Shown here: positions 16,462 through 26,000 of the stretch, piece after piece | Layout of the letters: the number at the start of each line of letters is the position of its first letter | Position numbering within the stretch: position 1 is the stretch's first letter | NCBI RefSeq assembly: GCF_021165935.1 | Contig: NZ_CP088953.1 | Coordinates: forward strand, 1,431,001 to 1,495,000 | DNA from: Microbulbifer elongatus | GTDB lineage: Bacteria > Pseudomonadota > Gammaproteobacteria > Pseudomonadales > Cellvibrionaceae | Direction of reading: 5' to 3' | DNA: 64,000 nt | Translations under genes and position numbers: made by a program | Notes under the pieces: model-generated | Database searches by the model: none | Seen by the model: only the letters and a program-made list of their open reading frames with translations | Told to the model about the DNA's origin: nothing

Positions 16462-17997
16462 CTAAAACGCATCCGGGTCGCGAATGATCTGCTGGGCACG
16501 GGTACGCATGGCCCGCTTGTCCTCTTCGGGCATTTTATCGAGCTGATGCAGCATCATGGACATGCGTGGGTTATTCTGAAAGGCCTCGCGCTTTTCCATT
16601 AAAAAATGCCAGTAGAGGCTGTTGAACGGGCAGGCGTCGTCACTGGTTCGCTCCTGCACCTTATAGCGACAAGCGTCGCAGTAGTTACTCATTTTATGAA
16701 TGTAGCTGCCGCTGCTGATATCGGGCTTGGTGGCCACAAGTCCACCGTCGGCGAACTGGCTCATACCCCGGGTGTTGGGCATTTCCACCCATTCGATAGC
16801 GTCGATGTAAATTCCCAGGTACCACCCGTCGACCTGGTCCGGGTGTACCTGGGCCAGTAGGGCAAAATTGCCGGTGATCATCAGCCGTTGGATATGGTGG
16901 GCATAGGCATGCTCGAGACTGTTTTTTATCGCGTGATGCAGGCAGTTCATGTCTGTTTCACCAGTCCAGTAGAAACCTGGCAGGTCCCGCTGGTTGCGCA
17001 GGCGGTTATTGCGACGGTAGCCGGGCATCTCTTTCCAGTAGACGCCACGCATATATTCTCGCCAGCCCAGAATCTGGCGAACAAAGCCTTCTATCTGACT
17101 GATATCGATGGATTCCTGCTTCTTCTGCCAGGTCTCGACTGACTTTTCGATCACTTCCATTGGATGCAGCAGCTTGCAGTTCATGGCAAAGCTGAGTCGG
17201 CTGTGGAACAGGTACACCTCGTCCGGATCCATGGCATCCTGGTAGTCGCCGAAGTGCGGTAGCAGCACTTCACAGAAATGTCGGAGCATGGCCAGCGCAT
17301 CGGTGCGGGTGGTCGGCCAGTTGAACTGCTCGGGGGAGATCGCGCCAAACGTGTTCACCCCGGCGCGCTCTATCCGCTTGAGGGTTTCCGCAACCTGCTT
17401 GCGAAAGCCACGTTGTGGCGGGATCTTCGGCTCTCCCTTCCACTTGTTGCGATTGTTTTGATCGTAATTCCATTGGCCTCCCACCGGGCTGCCGTCTGTA
17501 TTGAGCAGTATCTGGTGCTGCTTCCGCATATGCCGGTAAAAGCTCTCCATCAACAGCGACTTCTTACTGTCAAAAAACCTACTGAGTGACTGCCGGTCGG
17601 TGAGGAAGTGCTCGCTGTCGAAAGGTTCGCTCGGAATGCTGAGGTCATCTGCGAGCAACTTCAGTTGTTGATCCAGCCGGTATTCGTCCGGCAGTTGATA
17701 CTGGAATCGCTCGAACTGGTGTTCAGAAACAAGCCGGGCGATATTGCTGCCCAGTTTCTGGGTGTTTTCCGGGGTATCCAGGGTGTAGTAGATGACGTTT
17801 TTGCCCCGGTCTTCCAGCCACTGCGCGAATTCAGCCATGGCCTCGAAAAAGGCCACCACTTTCTGAATATGGTGTTTGACGTAATCCGTTTCCTGGCGCA
17901 TTTCCGCAAGGAAATACCAGGTATCTTCATCGTCATTGCTGTACCAGGAATGCTTGTGATTGAGCTGGTCGCCCAGTATTAGTCGCAGAGTTTTCAC
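16462..17997 (-). CDS. FeS-type bacterial photolyase / cryptochrome-like protein
   Basis: The protein (511 residues from GTG 17997, reading KTLRLILGDQLNHKHSW) belongs to the deoxyribodipyrimidine photolyase-related family, which binds FAD and a ribolumazine antenna and repairs (6-4) photoproducts in characterised members. Four cysteines that would hold a 4Fe-4S cluster are visible towards the C-terminus, within YCDACRYK and DDACPF plus one upstream. The FAD-binding alpha-helical region includes WREYMRGVYWKEMPGYR and QFADGGLVATKPDISSGSYI. The frame extends to a TTG at 18024; GTG at 17997 is favoured because family members usually start just before LRLILGDQ and GTGGGA lies upstream. It stands alone, convergent with the phosphodiesterase gene. 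Confidence 0.88.
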   Translation of the reverse strand: MKTLRLILGDQLNHKHSWYSNDDEDTWYFLAEMRQETDYVKHHIQKVVAFFEAMAEFAQWLEDRGKNVIYYTLDTPENTQKLGSNIARLVSEHQFERFQYQLPDEYRLDQQLKLLADDLSIPSEPFDSEHFLTDRQSLSRFFDSKKSLLMESFYRHMRKQHQILLNTDGSPVGGQWNYDQNNRNKWKGEPKIPPQRGFRKQVAETLKRIERAGVNTFGAISPEQFNWPTTRTDALAMLRHFCEVLLPHFGDYQDAMDPDEVYLFHSRLSFAMNCKLLHPMEVIEKSVETWQKKQESIDISQIEGFVRQILGWREYMRGVYWKEMPGYRRNNRLRNQRDLPGFYWTGETDMNCLHHAIKNSLEHAYAHHIQRLMITGNFALLAQVHPDQVDGWYLGIYIDAIEWVEMPNTRGMSQFADGGLVATKPDISSGSYIHKMSNYCDACRYKVQERTSDDACPFNSLYWHFLMEKREAFQNNPRMSMMLHQLDKMPEEDKRAMRTRAQQIIRDPDAF

Positions 17998-18114
17998 ACC
18001 GGTCCCACGGTAAGTATCTGACAACAGAATAGCCTGCTGTAGTACCTGGTACGGAGAATTCGGAGTCTGGATGAGTCACCGGCGAGAGACGCGCGCGGCC
18101 AGTGCGTCGACGGC

Positions 18115-18909
18115 TCAGGGGTGCAGCCGATCCAGGCGCAGCCGCTCGCGCCCGTCAAACAGGCGCCGCGCACAGAGTGCCACCGCCGCAAAAGTACCAA
18201 AACCGGTGCCGGCGGCGATGGTGAACATGATCAGTATCTGATATTTCACTGCCAGTGCCGGGGAACTGCCGGCCAGTATCTGCCCGGTCATCATGCCCGG
18301 CAGGGACACAATACCCGCCGCGGCCATGGCGTTGATGGTGGGCATCAGTCCGGCGCGCATGGCGTCCCGGCGCAGGTGCGCGCTGGCCTGTTGCCAGGTT
18401 TCTCCCAGCATCAGGCGGTTTTCGATGTCATTGCGCCCGCGCCGCGCGCCTTCTGTCAGCCGCTCCAGCCCCAGCGCCACGCCGGTCATGGTATTGCCGA
18501 GCAACATGCCCAGTAGGGGGATGGCGTACTGCGGTGTGTACCAGGGGTCCGGGCCGATAATCACCGCAAGTGTCAGCACGGTAACGGCGAAGGCGGAGAT
18601 AAACATGGACAGGGTGCCGATCGCAAAACTCCAGCCGCCCCGCAGCCGGTGCTTCTGCCGCGCCACCACTTCGCGCCCGGCGAGCAGCAACATGGCACCA
18701 CCCATCAGCGCCACCCACAGCAGGCTGCCCACGGCGAACAGTGCTTCCAGCACCATCCCGATCAACGCCAGTTGCACGGCGGTGCGCGCGGCGGCAATCA
18801 GCAGGGATTTGCCGATCCTGAGTTGCGCGAGCCAGGTGCACAGGGCCAGCGCGATCACCAGACCCGCGGCAATCCCCAGGTGCCACCAACTGAGTTCGAT
18901 CACATTCAC
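18115..18909 (-). CDS. fetB: FetB-type ABC permease (iron/metal export)
   Basis: The 264-residue inner-membrane protein has about seven hydrophobic segments and the FetB/UPF0014 family sequence, including AVIIGPDPWYTPQYAIPLLGMLLGNTM around residues 100-125 and a basic ERLTEGARRGRNDIENRL coupling loop. With FetA it forms an exporter implicated in iron efflux and oxidative-stress resistance in E. coli. I place the start at GTG 18909, which overlaps the fetA stop by four bases (GTGA) and has AGGGAG upstream. The frame is open further but that would run through fetA. Translational coupling is likely. Confidence 0.9.
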   Translation of the reverse strand: MNVIELSWWHLGIAAGLVIALALCTWLAQLRIGKSLLIAAARTAVQLALIGMVLEALFAVGSLLWVALMGGAMLLLAGREVVARQKHRLRGGWSFAIGTLSMFISAFAVTVLTLAVIIGPDPWYTPQYAIPLLGMLLGNTMTGVALGLERLTEGARRGRNDIENRLMLGETWQQASAHLRRDAMRAGLMPTINAMAAAGIVSLPGMMTGQILAGSSPALAVKYQILIMFTIAAGTGFGTFAAVALCARRLFDGRERLRLDRLHP

Positions 18910-19514
18910 AGGGGCTGCTCCCTGAGCTGACCGCCGTCGTCGATATGGAAGTGACGTCGGGCCACCCGCTGAATCTGTCCCTGGGCGTGGGCAATCCACA
19001 ATGCGGGTATCTGCCGGTCCTGGATTTCTTTCTGCAGCCAGTGCTCCACCTGCTCGGTGGTTTCTTCGTCCAGGTTTGCGGTGGGTTCGTCCAGCAGCAG
19101 GGCCCGGGGATTGCGGGTGAGGGCCCGTACCAGGGCGAGGCGTTGCTTTTCCCCGGACGACAGGCGGGTTACAGGCCAGTTCATGCAGTCCGCCGGCAGG
19201 CCCAGCGCCTCGGGAATGGTCGAATCTTCGGGAAAGTGCGTCCCTACGGTCTCTTCCCACCAGGCGCTTTCCGCCGGTACCAGCATCACCCGTTGGCGCC
19301 ACTGGTGGGCGGGCAATTTTTCACTGGCGGTGTCGCCAAGGGTGACTTCTCCGCGGTGGGGTTCCAGGTCGACAATGGCGCGCAGCAGACGGCTTTTGCC
19401 GACCCCCGACTGACCGGAAAGGCAGACGATTTCGCCGGGTCGAATATTGAGGTCGACGGGCTGCAGGTCGCCAATGGCGACCTGTTTCAATACAAGGCGG
19501 TGTGCTTCGCTCAA
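18906..19514 (-). CDS. fetA: FetA-type ABC transporter ATPase
   Basis: The ATP-binding subunit paired with FetB. It contains Walker A GQSGVGKS, the ABC signature LSSGEKQRLAL, Walker B ALLLDEPTANLD and an H-loop in LWIAHAQ. It is about 200 residues, the usual small FetA size. The start is uncertain: TTG at 19514 (SEAHRLVLKQ) has GTGAG nine bases upstream, whereas an unusual CTG at 19532 would overlap the preceding stop by four bases. The frame is open to 19571. It is directly downstream of the DUF2214 gene, so the three are probably one transcript. Confidence 0.88.
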   Translation of the reverse strand: MSEAHRLVLKQVAIGDLQPVDLNIRPGEIVCLSGQSGVGKSRLLRAIVDLEPHRGEVTLGDTASEKLPAHQWRQRVMLVPAESAWWEETVGTHFPEDSTIPEALGLPADCMNWPVTRLSSGEKQRLALVRALTRNPRALLLDEPTANLDEETTEQVEHWLQKEIQDRQIPALWIAHAQGQIQRVARRHFHIDDGGQLREQPL

Positions 19515-19528
19515 GAATTTTGTCTCAC

Positions 19529-19981
19529 TCAGCCAAAGTAGCCGATGCCTTTGGCCATCAGTGCGGCGCACAGGGCCATGGCGACGATGGCGGTCAACTC
19601 GGTGTGCACAATAATGCGTATCCAGCGGCGCTGACGGTCACTGACCACCGGCACTGTGCCCTGCTTGAGGGATTTCCCCCAGCGCAGAAACTGGATGGTG
19701 GGGTAAATGGAAAGCAGTGCCGCGATCACAAACAGGGTCAGTTTTGCGTGGAAGGCACCATTCTGAAAATAGTAGCTGGCGCCCTTTTCGAAATGGAAAA
19801 CCCGTAAAAAACCCACCACCAGAAGCAGTGCCGCGGACCCGCCGAGGATGCGGTCGATAATACGGATCTTGCGCGCATTCTGCAGGGTGAATGCCTGATT
19901 CAGCAGCACCAGTTGCATGGTGAGCACGGCGGTCATCGAGAGGAACAGCAGGTGGTGGAGAAAGGCAAAGAGTGCGGCCAT
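19529..19981 (-). CDS. DUF2214 family membrane protein
   Basis: The 150-residue protein starts at ATG 19981 (MAALFAFLHHLLFLSM) and has four hydrophobic segments with the conserved His-His pair at the end of the first helix and GFLRVFHFEKG between helices two and three, typical of DUF2214 inner-membrane proteins. Function is unknown; conserved histidines suggest a cofactor or metal, which is inference. It overlaps or abuts fetA and likely shares its transcript. The longer open frame to 20146 has no membrane character and is rejected. Confidence 0.75.
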   Translation of the reverse strand: MAALFAFLHHLLFLSMTAVLTMQLVLLNQAFTLQNARKIRIIDRILGGSAALLLVVGFLRVFHFEKGASYYFQNGAFHAKLTLFVIAALLSIYPTIQFLRWGKSLKQGTVPVVSDRQRRWIRIIVHTELTAIVAMALCAALMAKGIGYFG

Positions 19982-20239
19982 CGCTAACGTCCTGTTGTGA
20001 TACAGACTGAAAAAGACAACATTATCACAGGCTCGGGCTGGCTCGAGAAAGGTTCGTTGCCTGTATCCCACTGGCCCCCAGCGGTGGGTGATATTGAGGA
20101 CTGTCTGAAATACATACAGCGGAGCAGGGCCGAATCGTGAGGGCAACCTTTGAACCGGCTGCGGCAGTCCGCCATAATCCCCCTCCTGTATCTCTCTTAT
20201 CTGTCCAAATACCGATCAAAATAACGAGACTCTCGCAGT

Positions 20240-22489
20240 ATGACCGAGCCCTCCGTGTTTGAAGCCTCCGAACGCCAGCACCTGGCGGACTACACCGAGA
20301 AGGCGTACCTGGACTACTCCATGTACGTGATCCTCGACCGCGCCCTGCCCAATATCGGCGACGGCCTGAAGCCGGTGCAGCGCCGTATTGTCTACGCCAT
20401 GAGCGAGCTGGGGCTGAAGGCCAGCGCCAAGTACAAGAAATCCGCGCGTACCGTGGGCGACGTGATTGGTAAGTACCACCCGCACGGCGACAGCGCCGTG
20501 TACGAGGCCATGGTGTTGATGGCGCAGCCATTCAGCTACCGCTACCCGCTGGTGGATGGCCAGGGCAACTGGGGCTCGCCGGACGACCCGAAATCCTTCG
20601 CCGCCATGCGTTACACCGAGTCCCGCATGGGCAAATACTCCGAGGTACTGCTGTCCGAGCTGGGCCAGGGCACCGTGGACTGGCAGCCAAACTTCGATGG
20701 CACCATGGACGAACCATCGGTACTGCCCGCCAGGGTGCCAAACATATTGCTGAACGGTACCACCGGTATCGCCGTGGGTATGGCCACGGATATCCCCCCG
20801 CACAACCTGCGCGAGGTGGTGGATGCCACCGTGCATATGCTGGAGAACCCCAAGGCCACCGTCAGCGAACTGTGCGAATACATCCAGGGTCCGGATATGC
20901 CCACCGAGGCGGAGATCATCTCACCGCGGGCGGACCTGCACAAAATGTACGAGACCGGCAAGGGCTCGGTGAAAATGCGCGCGGTATGGAGCAAAGAGGA
21001 CGGTGACATCATCATCACCGCGCTGCCGTATCAGGCCAGCGGCTCCAAGGTACTGGAACAGATTGCCGCGCAGATGCAGGCCAAGAAGCTGCCCATGGTC
21101 AGCGACCTGCGGGACGAATCGGATCACGAAAATCCCACCCGCCTGGTGATCGTACCCAAATCCAACCGGGTGGATCTGGAACAGGTGATGAACCACCTGT
21201 TTGCCACCACCGACCTGGAGAAGAGCTACCGGGTCAACCTGAATATGATCGGCGTCGACGGCCGCCCGCAGGTGAAATCCCTCGACAAGATCCTCACCGA
21301 ATGGCTGAGCTTCCGCACCGTGACCACACGGCGGCGCCTGCAATTCCGCCTCGACAAGGTGGAGAAGCGCCTGCACCTGTTGGACGGCTTGCTGATCGCC
21401 TTCCTGAATATTGATGAGGTGATCGAGATTATCCGCACCCACGACGAGCCCAAGCAGGAGCTGATGCGCCGCTTCGAGCTGTCGGAAGTACAGGCGGAAT
21501 ACGTGCTCGACACCAAGTTGCGCCAGTTGGCCCGCCTCGAGGAAATGAAGATCCGCGGCGAGCAGGCGGAGCTGGAAAAAGAGCGCGATACCCTGACCAA
21601 AACCCTGGGCAGTGAGCGCCGCCTGAAAACCCTGATCAAAAAAGAACTGCTGGCCGCCGCCGACGAGTTCGGCGATGAGCGCCGCTCACCGCTGGTGGAG
21701 CGCAGTGAGGCCAAAGCGTTCAGTGAAACCGAACTGTTGAGCAGCGACCCGATCACCGTGGTCTTGTCCGACAAGGGCTGGATCCGCCAGGCCAAGGGCC
21801 ACGAGATCGACCCGGAATCCCTCAGCTACAAAGCCGGTGACGGTTTCAAGTATGCCGCCCGCGGCAAGAGTAATCAGCCTGCGCTGTTACTGGACAGCAC
21901 CGGGCGCAGCTACGCCATTGCCGCCCATACTCTGCCTTCCGCACGGGGGCAGGGGGAACCGTTGTCCGGTCGTATCAACCCACCTTCCGGTGCCACCTTT
22001 GAGGGGCTGATGATGGGTAGCGACGAGCAGAAGGTGCTGCTCGCCAGTGACGCGGGCTACGGCTTTATCGCCAAGTACGCTGATCTGCAGTCCCGCAACA
22101 AAGCGGGCAAGGCCATGCTGACGCTGCCTAAAAATGCCCGCGTACTGCCCCCGCAGCAAATTGCGAACCCGCAGGAGGCTCTGCTTGCTGCGGTAACCAG
22201 TGAGGGCCGTATGCTGGTATTCCCGGTCAGTGAGTTACCGGAGCTGTCCAAAGGCAAGGGCAACAAGATCATCAATATCCCCGCCGCCCGCGCCGCCAGC
22301 CGTGAGGAAATTGTGGTGGGGATCGCGGTACTGGAAGGCAAAGACCAGTTGATCATTCACGCCGGCAAGCGCCACACCAAGATCAAGATCTCCGAGCTGG
22401 AACACTACGAAGGAGAGCGGGGCAGACGCGGTAACAAGCTGCCGCGAGGCTTCCAGAAAGTGGATAAGGTCGAGGTCGAACGCAAATAA
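20240..22489 (+). CDS. parC: DNA topoisomerase IV subunit A
   Basis: The 749-residue subunit carries the breakage-reunion domain with the active-site tyrosine in [10 protein letters not shown] (about residue 120). Hallmarks include [27 protein letters not shown] near the N-terminus, [14 protein letters not shown] (quinolone-resistance region) and [14 protein letters not shown]. The C-terminal half has the degenerate beta-pinwheel of ParC. With ParE it decatenates replicated chromosomes. Length fits ParC rather than GyrA, which is longer and has a GyrA box. It stands alone with its own terminator; parE is not in the window. Confidence 0.96.
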   Translation: MTEPSVFEASERQHLADYTEKAYLDYSMYVILDRALPNIGDGLKPVQRRIVYAMSELGLKASAKYKKSARTVGDVIGKYHPHGDSAVYEAMVLMAQPFSYRYPLVDGQGNWGSPDDPKSFAAMRYTESRMGKYSEVLLSELGQGTVDWQPNFDGTMDEPSVLPARVPNILLNGTTGIAVGMATDIPPHNLREVVDATVHMLENPKATVSELCEYIQGPDMPTEAEIISPRADLHKMYETGKGSVKMRAVWSKEDGDIIITALPYQASGSKVLEQIAAQMQAKKLPMVSDLRDESDHENPTRLVIVPKSNRVDLEQVMNHLFATTDLEKSYRVNLNMIGVDGRPQVKSLDKILTEWLSFRTVTTRRRLQFRLDKVEKRLHLLDGLLIAFLNIDEVIEIIRTHDEPKQELMRRFELSEVQAEYVLDTKLRQLARLEEMKIRGEQAELEKERDTLTKTLGSERRLKTLIKKELLAAADEFGDERRSPLVERSEAKAFSETELLSSDPITVVLSDKGWIRQAKGHEIDPESLSYKAGDGFKYAARGKSNQPALLLDSTGRSYAIAAHTLPSARGQGEPLSGRINPPSGATFEGLMMGSDEQKVLLASDAGYGFIAKYADLQSRNKAGKAMLTLPKNARVLPPQQIANPQEALLAAVTSEGRMLVFPVSELPELSKGKGNKIINIPAARAASREEIVVGIAVLEGKDQLIIHAGKRHTKIKISELEHYEGERGRRGNKLPRGFQKVDKVEVERK

Positions 22490-22510
22490 GTTGGGTTTTC
22501 GACAGCAAAG

Positions 22511-22540
22511 AAAAAGAGGGCTAAAAAGCCCTCTTTTTCG
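22511..22540 (+). terminator. Intrinsic terminator of parC
   Basis: A perfect 12-bp stem (AAAAAGAGGGCT at 22511-22522, AGCCCTCTTTTT at 22527-22538) with an AAAA loop and a T-tract, 21 bp after the parC stop. Confidence 0.93.
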
Positions 22541-23084
22541 TTTTACTTTTTTTTAACTTGTCGGATTCCAAGCCTGATTAGAAAACATCGAGCTGGCCGC
22601 GCACTTTCCGACCGCCTTCGTAGTTATCACTTTTTCTCACCTTTCCTGTGACGACCGTCATACCGGCCATTTCCCGCCCCTTTTCTATCGCCGGGACGGG
22701 CACGGCAAATCGTGTCCTCCGACAGTCGATTCACCATCTTCCCGCAAGCGGCTTAATTGTATTTTCGTGAAGCTATCGAGGGTTTCGCGAAGATTTTAGC
22801 GCAACCGGATTGGGAAACGGTTTCTCGTACGTCAACCGGTGCGAAGGATAGAAAACACTGGCCGGACATCGAGTTGGATAAAGCCCGGACCGAAAAATGG
22901 CGAGCCCGGAATCAGAGCCGAGTGCCGCCATTTTTTGTTTATACAGCTTTACAGCTGTGGATGGCGTCAACATCTGCGGTCGTCTCCATGTTCCAAATCA
23001 GGTCGTCGGTAAACTCCTTAACAGTACAGGCGCCGCCGCACTGCGGTGGCATTCATTTACACTGCAACGGTGCAGGAAATAATA
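22541..23084. other. Long leader region with a terminator-like hairpin
   Basis: No gene is supported in these 544 bases before the CBM2 fusion gene. A hairpin with a 10-bp stem (AAAAATGGCG at 22893-22902, CGCCATTTTT at 22926-22935) and a 23-nt loop ends in six Ts, resembling an intrinsic terminator about 150 bp before the start codon. It could end a small RNA or act as a leader attenuator. No known riboswitch was recognised. Confidence 0.45.
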
Positions 23085-26000
23085 ATGAAAAGTCTCGTCC
23101 AGAAAATCTCATCATTATTGCTGCTCTTGTGCGCATGGTGTTCCACGTCAGCGGCGATTGCTGCGACCTGCGAGTACGTCGTGGTCAACGACTGGGGCTC
23201 CGGCGCACAGGCCAGTATCCGAATCACCAATAACGGCGCCGGCCCCATCAACGGTTGGGAAGTGAATTGGGAATACAGCGACGGCACCGTGGTGACCGAT
23301 AGCTGGAATGCCGAAATCTCCGGTGACAACCCCTATACCGCGAACAACCTTTCCTGGAATGGCAATCTCCAGCCGGATCAGTTCGCCGAAGTCGGCCTGC
23401 AGGTCAGCAACGGTGCCGACAGCGCTTCGGTGCCCGCCATCACCGGTTCTGTCTGTGATGGGGGGAGCAGCTCCAGTTCGAGCTCCTCCAGTAGCGGCTC
23501 GGGCTCAAGCTCCAGTTCATCGAGCTCCGGCTCATCCAGTGGCTCCAGCTCTTCCAGCGGCTCCGGTTCCTCCAGCGGCTCCGGTTCCTCCAGCGGCTCC
23601 GGTTCCTCCAGCGGCGGCGGGCCCAGCGGGCCACCTCCGGCGGTGACGCTGGAGCGGGCCTTCCCGAACCTGACCTTCAATCAGCCCCTGGGCCTGATGC
23701 AGGCGCCGGGGGACGATTCCCGCTGGTATGTGCTGGAGAAAACCGGCACCGTCTACTGGATTGACGCCAACGACAATGCCACGGCCACCAAGAACACCTA
23801 CCTGGACCTGTCCGACCTGGTGGATACCGCGGTCGAGGGCGGTGTGCTGGGGATGGCCTTCCATCCGGACTACCAGAGCAATGGCCAGGTGTTCCTGTCG
23901 TTCACCACGCCGGCATCGGAGCCGATGACCTCGGTGATCGCGCGCTTTGCGGAAAGCGCGGACGGCGCCAGCCTGAACGCCGGCTCGCGCCAGGATATCC
24001 TCACCCTGCCGCAGCCCTTCGCCAATCACAACGGTGGCCACATTGCCTTTGGGCACGATGGCTACCTGTATATCGGCTTCGGCGACGGCGGTTCCGCCAA
24101 TGATCCCGAGGCCAACAGCCAGGACACCAGTAACTGGCACGGCGCCATGCTCAGGATCGATGTGGACAGCGGTTCTCCTTACACCGTCCCTGCGGACAAC
24201 CCGTTCGTGAGTGGCGGTGGCCTGCCGGAGATCTACGCCTACGGCCTCAGAAATCCCTGGCGCTGGAGTTTTGACAAGGTAAGCGGCGACCTGTGGTTGG
24301 CGGATGTGGGCCAGTCCGGGTACGAGGAAATCAATGTGATCGAACGCGGCGGCAACTACGGCTGGCGCTGTCGGGAGGGTTTCCACACCACCTCCAACAA
24401 CTGCAACACCAGCGGCCCCTACGACGATCCCGTATTCGAATACGATCACAGCCAGGGGCAGTCGGTCACCGGGGGGTACGTCTATCGCGGCTCGCAGATC
24501 GCTGGCATGCACGGCGCCTATATTTTCGGTGACTACGTCAGTGGCCGGGTCTGGGCCTATACCGATGCGATGTACCAACTGGCGGACACGGATCTTGGGA
24601 TCACCTCATTCGGAGAATCCAACAGCGGCGAAATCTACCTGGTGGATATCATTGGCGGCGCACTGTACCGGATCGCCGGCGACGGTGGCTCCAGCTCCAG
24701 CAGCTCAGGCGGTTCCTCCAGTTCAGGTAGTTCTTCCAGTTCGGGTGGTTCTTCCAGTTCGGGTGGTTCTTCCGGCTCAGGCGGTTCATCCAGTTCAAGC
24801 AGTTCAAGCGGCTCCTCGTCCAGTGGCGGTGGCAGCGGTAATGGCGTTGCCTGCGCAATCACCTACGAGAATGTCTGGGGCGACGGCTACCAATTTGATG
24901 TCACCGTGAGCAATGCTGGCACCAGCGCGGTGAGCAGCTGGGAGATCGCGCTTCAGTTCAGTGAAGCACCGCAGATCACCAACTCCTGGAATGTGGATCT
25001 GGCCGTTTCCGGCAACACCGTCAGTGCCAGCAACGTCGGCTGGAATGGTGCGATCTCTCCCGGAGACAGCGTCGAGTTTGGCTTCCAGGGCGAGCATGAC
25101 GGCAGCTTCGACCCACCCGAATGCGAGGGTTCCGGTGGCTCGTCCAGCAGCAGCTCGAGCTCGTCCGGAGGCTCCAGTTCTTCGTCAAGCGGTTCCGGTT
25201 CGTCATCCGGCAGCTCCAGCAGCGGCGGCACCGGCAACATGAACGGCGGCGAGATCTATGCGGCCAACTGCGCCGGTTGTCATGGCTTCGCCGGCGATGG
25301 CGGTCGCGTTGGCGTCCCACTGACGACGCCTCAGGATCTGGATTTCATGATCGGGTTTATCGAGAACAACATGCCCATGGGCCGAGCGGAAGAATGTGGA
25401 GCGGAGTGCGCGGAAAGGGTCGGTAACTATATCGCCGATACTTTCTGGGAAGACCTGGAACCCCTGAATTGCGAGATGGTCCGCTACGGCGCCCGTCAGT
25501 TGAAACTGCTGACCCGCGCCGAGTACCAGAACACGGTTGAGGATCTGCTGGGGGTAGATTTCGCCGCAGCCGAGAGCCTGGCTGAAGACAGCCAGGTGGG
25601 CTACTTCATCAACAACGCCCACGCCTCGATGGTGACCAGCACTTACGATCGCTATTTGACCGCGGCCGAGGAAATAGCGGCCTGGTCGGCGGCGCGGGAC
25701 TTCTCGCCGGCGCTGAACTGTAGCGCATTCAATCAGAGCTGCGTGGATCAGTTTATCGGCGACTTTGCGCCGAAACTCTTCCGGCGCCCACTGGATACCC
25801 AGGAAGTGGCCACCTACTCGGAACTGGCCAACGGCACCGTTACCGAAGGCGATGTGCAGGCGGGCATGCAGCTCGCGCTGATGACCATGCTTTCTTCACC
25901 GCAGTTCCTGTATCGCCACGAGTTGGGTGAAGCGAATCCGGCCAACAGTGCCATCGACATGAACGCTTTCGAGTTGACCTCGCACGAAATGGCCACCTGG

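Noticed and set aside
18910..19302. 395-residue version of FetB
   Set aside because: The extra 131 residues run antisense-like through fetA in another frame and are not FetB sequence; GTG 18909 with a GTGA overlap is the natural start.
19982..20146. N-terminal extension of the DUF2214 protein
   Set aside because: The extension is hydrophilic and out of character for the family, whose sequence begins at the ATG 19981.
22541..22892. Riboswitch in the leader of the CBM2 fusion gene
   Set aside because: No known riboswitch consensus was recognised; only a terminator-like hairpin further down was reported.
23460..25240. Tandem repeats as a CRISPR array
   Set aside because: The repeats are 18 bp, contiguous, in frame and encode Ser/Gly linkers; there are no unique spacers.
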